DNA of 64,000 nucleotides from JANSYA01 sp965243385 (lineage in GTDB: Bacteria; Spirochaetota; Leptospiria; Leptospirales; Leptonemataceae), in the NCBI GenBank assembly GCA_965243385.1, contig CBDEUV010000002.1, positions 1,364,001 to 1,428,000 of the forward strand, given 5' to 3'. Under the pieces are notes generated by a model. It was given only the letters and a program-made list of their open reading frames with translations, was not told the DNA's origin and ran no database searches. Both the position numbers and the translations under genes were made by a program. Shown one piece after another: positions 34,553 to 41,306 of this stretch (positions within the stretch are counted from its first letter, which is position 1; every line of letters starts with the position of its first letter).

Positions 34553-35497
34553 TTAAAGCGGACAGGCCCCGGAGCCGGTCGCGCAGGCTTCCAGGGTTTC
34601 GAAATTCTCGCGGGCTTGCTGATAACGCGGATTATCCCCGGCGGGTCCCGGCGCGATCCCTTTGCCGTGCACGTCTTCGAGAATCTGCATGATGGACCGG
34701 TACTGCTCTCGCGCAAGATCCAGCTCGCCGCGCTCGACCAGCAGCTGTCCCAAAAGAAAGCGCGCCGACACGTCCTGGTCTTCGCGACGCACCACCGCCT
34801 CCAGATAGTCGATGGCGCGAGGGATATCGCGCACGGCGTTGTCGGAAGTCTTGCCGTACAGGAGGGCGAGCTGGTAACGGGAACGAATATCATCCGGCGC
34901 CACGCGAGCCATGCGATCGAACAGCAAGACCGCGGTGCGCCAGCGATTGCGCTCCCAACCAGCGGCGCGAGATGCGTTTGCGAAACACAGCCCCGCTTCA
35001 AAGAGCAGCTCCGGATCGGGACTGTGGCGCAGCAAAGCCTCTTCAAAGTACGGCAGGGCCTGCTCGAAAGTGGCGATGCCCGGCGCGGTCTGCCCGCTCT
35101 GAATGGCAGCCAGGCGATCCGGCGGTTCCCCCTGAATGGCTCCCTGGTAGTACAGCGCCGCCAGATCGTAGCGACCCGCATTCAGGTACGCCTTGCCGAT
35201 ATTCCAGGCCAGCATTCCCTGGCGATTGGACTCCTGCACCAAATCCTGTAACTGATCGTGCAACTCCAGGGATTGGGCCCGGCTCAGATTCAAATCGCGC
35301 TCCCAGCGGGCCACCTGCGCTTCGTCCAGGCGCGCCTTCGCAGGCCGCCGGCCGCGCTCCCCCCAATTCCGCAGCGCATCGCTCGCGCCTTCGCAGCCGC
35401 CGAACACGAAAAGGGAGCTGGAAACCGCCAGGGCGACAGTCAGGGCGCGACAAAAGTATTTGAAGAATAAGCCGGGGGTCTGATATATCTTCTGCAT
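34553..35497 (-). CDS. TPR-like lipoprotein
   Basis: This 314-aa protein has a signal peptide with an FVFGGC lipobox (Cys35). The rest is helical, with repeat units that look like tetratricopeptide repeats: MLAWNIGKAYLNAGRYDLAALYYQ, ALPYFEEALLRHSPDPELLFEAGLC, SRYQLALLYGKT and VSARFLLGQLLVERGELDLAREQY. Such lipoproteins commonly act as scaffolds in the periplasm. GGAG is ten bases upstream of ATG 35497. It is divergent from the acetyltransferase gene, with only about 20 bases between the two starts, so both promoters must overlap the opposite gene. Confidence 0.8.
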   Translation of the reverse strand: MQKIYQTPGLFFKYFCRALTVALAVSSSLFVFGGCEGASDALRNWGERGRRPAKARLDEAQVARWERDLNLSRAQSLELHDQLQDLVQESNRQGMLAWNIGKAYLNAGRYDLAALYYQGAIQGEPPDRLAAIQSGQTAPGIATFEQALPYFEEALLRHSPDPELLFEAGLCFANASRAAGWERNRWRTAVLLFDRMARVAPDDIRSRYQLALLYGKTSDNAVRDIPRAIDYLEAVVRREDQDVSARFLLGQLLVERGELDLAREQYRSIMQILEDVHGKGIAPGPAGDNPRYQQARENFETLEACATGSGACPL

Positions 35498-35517
35498 CTG
35501 TGGTGAACTCCGTCGAA

Positions 35518-36231
35518 ATGCACGCGATTTCCGAAGCCATCTTTCGGGTGATCGAAAAGCTTCCGCTCACGGGCACGCCGGCATCGCTGGCGCTCTTGCA
35601 ACAACTGGAACGCGAGTGCTTTCCGGAAAACTCGTGGACCGCGCCGCAAATCGCGGCATCGCTGCTTTCGCCCGCCTTTCGGGTTATCCTGATCGCGGGG
35701 GACGGCCATGTCCAGGAATATCGCACCGCCGGCCGCGCAATCGAATCCGGCATCGAACCCAACCTGGATCCGGACGCCGCGGCGGAACGCGCCCTGACGC
35801 TCCAGCCGCAGCCCCCCTCGAACGTCGCCGGTTATGCACTCATTCAGATTCTGGACGGCGAAGCGACCTGCGAAATTCTGCGGCTGGGAATTCGCCCGGA
35901 ATCTCGTCGCCGCGGACTGGCATTGATTCTCCTGGGATTCCTGGATCGAATCAACGCAATTTTTTTAAATCACGCGGAAATCGAAGCATCAGGCGAAAGC
36001 CATCTGCTATTAGAAGTCAGCGCCGACAATGCCGCGGCGCTTGCACTGTACCGGCGGCACGGATTCGAAGAACTGGCCCGCCGCAAAGCCTACTATCCCG
36101 CACGTGACGATTCCGGCGCGCCCGTGGACGCCGTCGTCCTGCGTCGGACGCTCCCCGCGGCGACCGAAGACGATCGCGACGGCCTGGCGGTGTCGCGACG
36201 TACATCTCACACAGGAACCACGTATGATTGA
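35518..36231 (+). CDS. GNAT N-acetyltransferase (RimI-like)
   Basis: The acetyl-CoA binding motif A appears as ILRLGIRPESRRRGLALILL, and motif B as NAAALALYRRHGFEELARRKAYY; this pair is typical of RimI-type enzymes that acetylate protein N-termini such as ribosomal S18. An insert of about 35 residues (roughly 70-105) separates the N-terminal helices from the core, making the 237-aa protein longer than usual. Start choice is uncertain: ATG 35518 is preceded by GGTGA, while tandem GTG codons at 35500 and 35503 are possible. Its end overlaps the next gene by 8 bases. The exact substrate cannot be inferred. Confidence 0.85.
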   Translation: MHAISEAIFRVIEKLPLTGTPASLALLQQLERECFPENSWTAPQIAASLLSPAFRVILIAGDGHVQEYRTAGRAIESGIEPNLDPDAAAERALTLQPQPPSNVAGYALIQILDGEATCEILRLGIRPESRRRGLALILLGFLDRINAIFLNHAEIEASGESHLLLEVSADNAAALALYRRHGFEELARRKAYYPARDDSGAPVDAVVLRRTLPAATEDDRDGLAVSRRTSHTGTTYD

Positions 36232-36598
36232 TCTGAGCTTTCTGGCGAAAACCGATCCGGAGACCGCGCGGTGGCTCGCGGTCGCGCTCTTCGTCGTGAA
36301 ATTTCTTCTGGCTTCGCTCGCCCTCTTTCTGGCGACCCACGCCCTGCGAGGCATTCCCATGCTGGAGGATATTTTCCGGCGTTCCTGGGCCGGACTGATC
36401 GTCTATGTGCTCGTGCTGGCTGCGGCCGGCTTTCTGACCTTCTGGCTGGTTTCGTTGCGCATTCTGCAGTCGCTATCGCTGCTGCCGGATCCGAAGACCC
36501 TGCTGTGGGCCGACGTAGTTCTTTCCGCCCTGGCCCTCGCGCGGCTGAGCATGCTCTGGCCCGATTTTGTGAAGTGGCTCTTTCCGGATAGAAACTAG
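36224..36598 (+). CDS. Small integral membrane protein, three predicted helices
   Basis: ATG 36224 has AGGA eight bases upstream and lies inside the last codons of the acetyltransferase gene (8-base overlap), so the two are translationally coupled. The 124-aa product has hydrophobic segments at about residues 16-40, 52-76 and 92-110, and ends with a short aromatic, basic tail. I do not recognise a family. The long frame that starts at 36029 is not used because its first 65 residues are a shadow of the acetyltransferase gene. Confidence 0.75.
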   Translation: MIDLSFLAKTDPETARWLAVALFVVKFLLASLALFLATHALRGIPMLEDIFRRSWAGLIVYVLVLAAAGFLTFWLVSLRILQSLSLLPDPKTLLWADVVLSALALARLSMLWPDFVKWLFPDRN

Positions 36599-36623
36599 AA
36601 GAGCCACGCCGGACGCGCACGCA

Positions 36624-37757
36624 TCAATCTCCGGTTTCGCGCAGGCCGTAGATCTCCGGTTCGATTTCCAACCGCACTCCAAAGGCCTGCTCGACGGCGC
36701 GCTGAATCTCAGCCGCCAGCTCCAGTAAATCGCGCCGCGTGCCGCCGCCGGGATTGATCAAAGCCAGGCTGTGATTTGTGGACACGGCGGCGCCGGGTCG
36801 GCGAAAGCCTTTTTGAAAGCCGGCCTTTTCAATCAGCCAGGCGGCCGGAAATTTTACGCCGGCCGGAGCGGGATAGCGGGGCGGCTCCGTTTCAATGCCG
36901 CGCCGTTTCGCCGCCTGAACGAGTTGCTCCGCCGCCTCGGGCTGCAGCACGGGATTCAGGAAAAACGATCCTGCCGACCGCGTATTAGCATCTTCCGGGT
37001 CGAGGACCATCGACTTGCCGCGCCGTAGTTCCAGTACCGTTTCGCGAATCGCACGCAGACCGGGCGCTCCCGCCGGGGGGCCTTTGGCTCCAAAACGTTC
37101 GGCAATCCGATCGCGCAGCTCTCCGTAGCGCAGCTCCGCAATGCGCGACCGATTCAGACGGTAGCGCACGCTCAGCACGATAAAACGATCGCGGTCGCTG
37201 CTCTTGAAGCGGCTGTGACGATAGCCGAAATCGCATTCCTCGTTTGTGAACAGCCGGCGCTGGAGCGTCGCCCGATCCAGGCATTCGACCACCTCGATGG
37301 TTTGCGCAACTTCCTGACCATAGGCGCCCACGTTCTGGATCGGTGTGGCGCCGACCGTTCCTGGAATTCCCGACAGGCATTCGATGCCGCTCAGGCCGGC
37401 TTCGACCGTAGCCTGCACGAGTTCATCCCAGTCGGTTCCGGCCGCGGCGGTCACGCTGACGGAGTCCGCGCCGGCGGCCGACGAAGCCCCCTCCGGACTC
37501 GCGCTCGCGTCATCAATTCGAATTCCACTGAAGACCAAACGCAGCACCAGCCCGCGAACCCCCGCGTCCGGTAAAATCAAATTACTGCCGCCCCCGAGAA
37601 TCAACGCGGGGACCTTTTCGCGGGCGGCCCAGCGCAGCCCTTCGCGAAGCTGATCCACGTCCTGGACTTCGGCGAACCAATCGGCACGACCGCCCAGCTC
37701 AATGCTGGTGTACGGAGCCAGGACTACGTCCTGTTTTAGAATATCAGAAAAGGCCAT
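36624..37757 (-). CDS. murB: UDP-N-acetylmuramate dehydrogenase
   Basis: MurB reduces UDP-GlcNAc-enolpyruvate to UDP-MurNAc in peptidoglycan synthesis, using FAD and NADPH. The 377-aa protein has the FAD-binding PGGGSN-type motif as LGGGSNLIL, then GIPGTVGATPIQNVGAYGQE, YRHSRFK and the catalytic Ser in SAGSFFLNP, with a final Glu in EIEPEIYG. The YRxSxFK and SAGSFFxNP combination marks type I MurB, as in E. coli. An Ala/Ser-rich insertion sits near residues 85-105. The start is 6 bases after the mazG stop, so both are probably in one operon. Confidence 0.95.
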   Translation of the reverse strand: MAFSDILKQDVVLAPYTSIELGGRADWFAEVQDVDQLREGLRWAAREKVPALILGGGSNLILPDAGVRGLVLRLVFSGIRIDDASASPEGASSAAGADSVSVTAAAGTDWDELVQATVEAGLSGIECLSGIPGTVGATPIQNVGAYGQEVAQTIEVVECLDRATLQRRLFTNEECDFGYRHSRFKSSDRDRFIVLSVRYRLNRSRIAELRYGELRDRIAERFGAKGPPAGAPGLRAIRETVLELRRGKSMVLDPEDANTRSAGSFFLNPVLQPEAAEQLVQAAKRRGIETEPPRYPAPAGVKFPAAWLIEKAGFQKGFRRPGAAVSTNHSLALINPGGGTRRDLLELAAEIQRAVEQAFGVRLEIEPEIYGLRETGD

Positions 37758-37763
37758 GGCGGC

Positions 37764-38768
37764 TCAGCGTCGCTCCTGCAGATCGCGGCCGGCCTTCGCC
37801 TGCTCCCAGAGCGCGTCGAGTTGCGTTTCGTCGAGCGTCGCGAAATCGAGACCCTGACTCGCGGCCAGGGCCTCCATCGAATGAAAGCGCCGCAGGAATT
37901 TTTCGTTCGCGCGGTTTACGCTGCTTTCCGGTTCGACCTTCAGATGCCGCGCGAGATTCACCACCGAAAAGAAGACGTCGCCGATTTCGTCTTCCAGGCG
38001 TTCGCGGGCCGCCGCGGGCGCATCGACGATGCCGTGTCCCGCTTCGGAGAGATTGGCCAGCTCGACCGCCAGTTCTTCCAGTTCTTCGTGAACCTTCTGA
38101 ATCACGCCTTCGGGGACGATAGTCCGCCCCGCAGCTCCGGCATTCGACTGCGACAGTGCCGCGCTGCTTGCATCGGCGTCGGATTCGGATCCGGAATTCA
38201 GGCGCCAGTCGAAGCCGACTTTCGAAGCCTTTTTCTGAATCTTCTCGGCGCGCATCAGCGCCGGCAGTTCGCGACCGGTACCGCCGGGGATCGCGGATTC
38301 GCGTTCGGGTCCGGAGGCGGCGGCTTCGTCCGCGGATCCGGCCTGATCGCCGTGATTGCCAATGTCGCGTTTCTCGCGTTTTTCTTGCGCTTTGATGTCG
38401 TCCCAGTTTTTCAGAATTTCGCCGACGCCATCGACCTGCACGTCGCCGAATACGTGCGGATGGCGGCGCACCAGCTTGTCCCCGATCTCCCGGGCGATAT
38501 CCTCCAGATCGAAGCGGCCCTCTTCGGATCCCATCTGTGCGAAAAAGAGCACGTGGAATAAGAGATCGCCCAGCTCCTCGACGAGATTCTCGAAGTCATC
38601 CTGCTCGATGGCGTGAATCAGCTCGTAAGTTTCTTCGAGCACGTAGCGTCGCATCGAGCGATAGTCCTGAGCGCGATCCCATTCGCAGCCGCCGGGGGCG
38701 CGCAGGGTGCGGGTGATATCTTTCAGGCGCTCCAATTGCGACCCGGGGTTTTCGGAATGATTTTTCAT
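37764..38768 (-). CDS. mazG: Nucleoside triphosphate pyrophosphohydrolase MazG
   Basis: MazG hydrolyses NTPs and dNTPs to monophosphates and pyrophosphate, cleaning the nucleotide pool. The 334-aa protein has two MazG folds: the first with EETYELIHAIEQD and EELGDLLFHVLFFAQM (about 45-80), the second with HEELEELAVELA and DEIGDVFFSVVNLARH. The metal-binding ExxE-12-28-ExxD pattern is present in both. They are separated by a low-complexity Ser/Ala/Gly/Glu-rich linker (about 140-215) that contains the LMRAEKIQKKASKVGFDW segment known to follow the first domain. The gene is divergent from the biotinyl protein gene and precedes murB. Confidence 0.95.
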   Translation of the reverse strand: MKNHSENPGSQLERLKDITRTLRAPGGCEWDRAQDYRSMRRYVLEETYELIHAIEQDDFENLVEELGDLLFHVLFFAQMGSEEGRFDLEDIAREIGDKLVRRHPHVFGDVQVDGVGEILKNWDDIKAQEKREKRDIGNHGDQAGSADEAAASGPERESAIPGGTGRELPALMRAEKIQKKASKVGFDWRLNSGSESDADASSAALSQSNAGAAGRTIVPEGVIQKVHEELEELAVELANLSEAGHGIVDAPAAARERLEDEIGDVFFSVVNLARHLKVEPESSVNRANEKFLRRFHSMEALAASQGLDFATLDETQLDALWEQAKAGRDLQERR

Positions 38769-38803
38769 CGACAGTATGTGGCCAGATCAGCTCCTGTGAG
38801 CTG

Positions 38804-39337
38804 ATGTTCAAGAAATTCCTCGAAGACGGCGCCGCCGGTCCGGGCACGCCCATCTCCCTGGAAATCCAGGCGCAGGGCGACGGGTATTATTGCCTGATCG
38901 ACGACAGCGATACCGGCGAGGCGGGCTCGGCAGCGGGGATCGCCGTCCAGCACTTCGAATTGCTGGGACCGGACCGTTTCGTGATTACCACGCCCGCCGG
39001 TGAACGCCTGGAAGGCCGCTATCATATCGCCGACGATCGCTATTTTCTGCATCTGGACGGCCGGACCTACCGCTTTCGCAGCAGACGGGCCGACGCCGCG
39101 GACGCGGTCGGGAGCGGAGCGCATCGCACGCCCATGCCCGGCAAGGTCCTGGCGGTCGAAGTCGCGGAAGGCGACCAGGTCGAGGCGAATCAGACTCTGC
39201 TGGTCGTGGAAGCGATGAAAATGGAAAACGCGATCAAAGCGGCCTTCGCCGGGAAAGTAAAGGCGGTCGGCTGCGCGGCCGGGGACATCGTCAACCCGGA
39301 AGATGTGCTGGTGCAGCTGGAACCAGCGACGGAATAA
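38804..39337 (+). CDS. Biotin/lipoyl-attachment domain protein (biotinyl carrier-like)
   Basis: The 177-aa product ends in a biotinyl domain (about 107-173) with TPMPGKVLAVEV and the biotinylation site Lys139 in VEAMKMENAI. The part before it (about 15-95) is beta-rich (HFELLGPDRF, GRYHIADDRYFLHLDGRTYRF) and resembles the region preceding the carrier domain in acyl-CoA carboxylase alpha subunits. Stand-alone carriers of this type work with separate biotin carboxylase and carboxyltransferase subunits; none is present in the window. ATG 38804 has only a weak ribosome binding site. It is divergent from mazG with a 35-base spacer. Confidence 0.88.
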   Translation: MFKKFLEDGAAGPGTPISLEIQAQGDGYYCLIDDSDTGEAGSAAGIAVQHFELLGPDRFVITTPAGERLEGRYHIADDRYFLHLDGRTYRFRSRRADAADAVGSGAHRTPMPGKVLAVEVAEGDQVEANQTLLVVEAMKMENAIKAAFAGKVKAVGCAAGDIVNPEDVLVQLEPATE

Positions 39338-39370
39338 CGGAAGACTGCGGCGTCTGCGCCCGCAGGCGGC

Positions 39371-39520
39371 TTATTTGCCTTTCAGCTCTTTGAGCATGGA
39401 CTGGCGCTTCTGGAAGCGCTCTTTGGCGTTCAGCGACACCCACTCCCGCTTGAGATCCCGGGAATTGGAACCTTTGGCCAGGGCGTATTTATTCAGGAGT
39501 TTGGCCGTCTTTTCGTTCAT
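39371..39520 (-). CDS. 49-aa basic protein of unknown function
   Basis: An ATG (39520-39518) opens a 49-codon frame ending in TAA (39373-39371). The product is highly charged and basic: it begins MNEKTAKLLNKYA and ends MLKELKGK, with 12 Lys and 4 Arg, and looks helical throughout. There is no signal peptide. It fills an otherwise empty spacer between the biotinyl-protein gene and the HAD gene; codon use is biased like the neighbours. A clear ribosome binding site is missing. A similar class of short, basic, Lys-rich proteins occurs in several bacterial groups without known function; I infer a nucleic-acid or ribosome-associated role only from charge. Confidence 0.65.
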   Translation of the reverse strand: MNEKTAKLLNKYALAKGSNSRDLKREWVSLNAKERFQKRQSMLKELKGK

Positions 39521-39634
39521 AGAGAGGCCAGATCACCGGTACCCCGGACTGCGTCAACCCGGAAACGGTCAGACTGGCGCTCGAAACCGGCCCGAACCCG
39601 CCGCGACAACTAAGCCCAAGAGTCACCGCCAGTT

Positions 39635-40306
39635 ATGCATCCAGATCCAGCCAACGCCACCGCAATTCGGGCCATTGTTTTCGATTATGACGATACGCTG
39701 GTCCGTACCCGGGAGGTCCGTTATACAACCCTGATGCGCCTGGCCCGGGAGCACTACGCGTTCGATCTGGGCGCGCCGGAAATAGACGACGCCTGGGGCA
39801 CACCGGGGGACGAATTCATGCGGCGCCTCTTCGGCTCGCGGGAACCGGATCTCGCTCGATTGTGGCGGGTCTATGGTGAAGAATGTAAACAGGACCCGAA
39901 CGAAGCGCATCCGGGCGCGATCGAATTCCTCCAGGTCTTTTCGAGTCGTCTGCCCCTGGGCATCCTTAGCTCTTCCAGCAGACGACGGGTGCTGCCCGAA
40001 CTTGAGGAAACCGGAATAGGCGAAGCCCATTTCGTTCGCATTCAAACGGCCGAAGATACGCCGGTGCATAAACCCGATCCGCAGGTCTTCGCGCCCTGGC
40101 TTGAGTGGGCCTCGCAACGAAACTTTACATCAGCCGAGATCCTGTACGTCGGCGACACCCTCAACGACCACGTCGCCGCGACCGAAGCGGGCCTGCAATT
40201 CCTGGGCATGGCTCACTCGGTCCGCGATCGGGAAATATTCCGGCAGACGGGAATCCGCTGCGCCCATTCCTTCGAAGAACTCCGCGGGCTCCTGGATCCG
40301 GCCTGA
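39635..40306 (+). CDS. HAD-superfamily phosphatase
   Basis: This 223-aa protein has all four HAD motifs: DYDDTL with nucleophile Asp17 and general acid Asp19, LSSSSRR (motif II), the Lys in VHKPDP (motif III) and VGDTLNDHVAA (motif IV). A helical cap lies between motifs I and II (about 25-95), as in phosphoglycolate phosphatase-like members of subfamily I. The substrate cannot be told from sequence; phosphoglycolate, other small phosphates or nucleotides are possible. ATG 39635 lies without a strong ribosome binding site. The stop codon lies within a perfect hairpin (40295-40314) shared with the convergent SDR gene. Confidence 0.9.
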   Translation: MHPDPANATAIRAIVFDYDDTLVRTREVRYTTLMRLAREHYAFDLGAPEIDDAWGTPGDEFMRRLFGSREPDLARLWRVYGEECKQDPNEAHPGAIEFLQVFSSRLPLGILSSSSRRRVLPELEETGIGEAHFVRIQTAEDTPVHKPDPQVFAPWLEWASQRNFTSAEILYVGDTLNDHVAATEAGLQFLGMAHSVRDREIFRQTGIRCAHSFEELRGLLDPA

Positions 40307-40314
40307 GCCGGATC
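40295..40314. repeat. Small perfect hairpin at the end of the HAD gene
   Basis: Eight-base arms GATCCGGC and GCCGGATC flank a CTGA loop; the loop includes part of the HAD gene stop codon. There is no T-run on either strand, so it is not a classic terminator, but it may stop or protect the convergent transcripts. Confidence 0.5.
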
Positions 40315-40343
40315 GAGCCCGCGTGCCATTGAGCGACCGCGGC

Positions 40344-41060
40344 CTACATCTCGGCGAACTGCTTCTCCACGGCCTTGTGATCCTTGCGCCACGCGGCGTA
40401 GAGCGATTCGGACATGGGATCCGGAAAGATGTCCTCGTGGCCCGCTACGATGCCAGCCATCACCGCGCCGGCTACCTCTGCCGGACTGGTCTTGGGCATC
40501 TCTACGCCGGCCAGCATATCCGTATCCACTGCCCCCGGAAAGACGTTGTGGACCGCGATCTTGCGGCCGGCGAGAGTCGCCCGCAGCGATAGCGATGCCG
40601 ACCATGCGGCAGCCTTTGAGGCGTTGTAGACCGAAAGCCCCGGCATGCTGGCCAGGGCGACCAGTGTAAGGATGTTCGCAACGGCTCCGCCGCCGTTCTT
40701 TTCGATGACGGGCACAAAAGCCCGGCTCATCCTGAGTTTACCGTAGAAGTTGACTGCTAAGTTACGCTCCAGATGCTCTAACGGCGTATCGAGGATATCT
40801 CCGAAGTTCAGAACCCCGGCGTTGTTGATTAATAGGTTCACGTCGGTCGCCGTGTTCGCCGCCGCCGCGATGCTGTCCTGATCGGTAACGTCCAGCTTCA
40901 CGCTGACCACGCGCTGGTCTTCGATATCCTCGGGCAGAACCCCGCTGCGGCTGCCGGCGTATATTTTCGCAGCGCCGGCTTTCAGCAATTCCTGTACAAG
41001 GGCGAGGCCAATGCCGCGGTTGGCGCCGGTTACGAACGCAACGCTATTTTTAATATTCAT
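40344..41060 (-). CDS. Short-chain dehydrogenase/reductase
   Basis: ATG 41060 has GGAG seven bases upstream and gives a 238-aa protein. The NAD(P)-binding motif is TGANRGIG (11-18), followed by NNAG (79-82) and the catalytic Tyr145-xxx-Lys149 in VYNASKAA. At the position of the usual catalytic Ser, thirteen residues before the Tyr, there is Thr132; some active SDR enzymes tolerate this. The substrate is unknown. The gene is not clearly linked to neighbours: the convergent HAD gene ends 37 bases away and a terminator for the RHS gene lies upstream. Confidence 0.92.
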   Translation of the reverse strand: MNIKNSVAFVTGANRGIGLALVQELLKAGAAKIYAGSRSGVLPEDIEDQRVVSVKLDVTDQDSIAAAANTATDVNLLINNAGVLNFGDILDTPLEHLERNLAVNFYGKLRMSRAFVPVIEKNGGGAVANILTLVALASMPGLSVYNASKAAAWSASLSLRATLAGRKIAVHNVFPGAVDTDMLAGVEMPKTSPAEVAGAVMAGIVAGHEDIFPDPMSESLYAAWRKDHKAVEKQFAEM

Positions 41061-41252
41061 GAGTAAGCTCCTGTGCTTGTGATGAACGGAGAGTAGCACA
41101 GGGGCGAACCGGGTCGATGACCGGAATCCGGCGAATATAGTCGGTTTCCGTCATGGGCAGTGTTTTTTCGTGCCGCAGCAAACTCCCGCGGAGATCTTTC
41201 TCAGAAAGAGCAAATCCTCTGGCGAATAATCGCATGTACCGGGCGCTGAACG

Positions 41253-41281
41253 AAAAAGAGCGCCGGATTTCTCCGGCGCTC
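41253..41281 (-). terminator. Rho-independent terminator of the RHS-protein gene
   Basis: A perfect 10-base stem (GAGCGCCGGA / TCCGGCGCTC) with a 4-base loop is followed on the minus strand by five T residues. It starts 26 bases after the end of the 41307-47963 gene, where a terminator is expected. Confidence 0.88.
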
Positions 41282-41306
41282 GAATCGCTTCGTTTCAAAG
41301 TCGACC

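Noticed and set aside
37764..38768. Toxin-antitoxin reading of MazG
   Set aside because: MazG is a nucleotide pyrophosphohydrolase; no mazEF genes are present.
39303..39734. 143-aa plus-strand frame between the biotinyl and HAD genes
   Set aside because: It starts inside one gene and ends inside the next, with low-complexity content; the 49-aa minus-strand frame is better supported.
41061..41306. Immunity gene for the RHS protein just downstream
   Set aside because: The spacer holds the RHS terminator and SDR leader only; no plausible small frame with a start signal.
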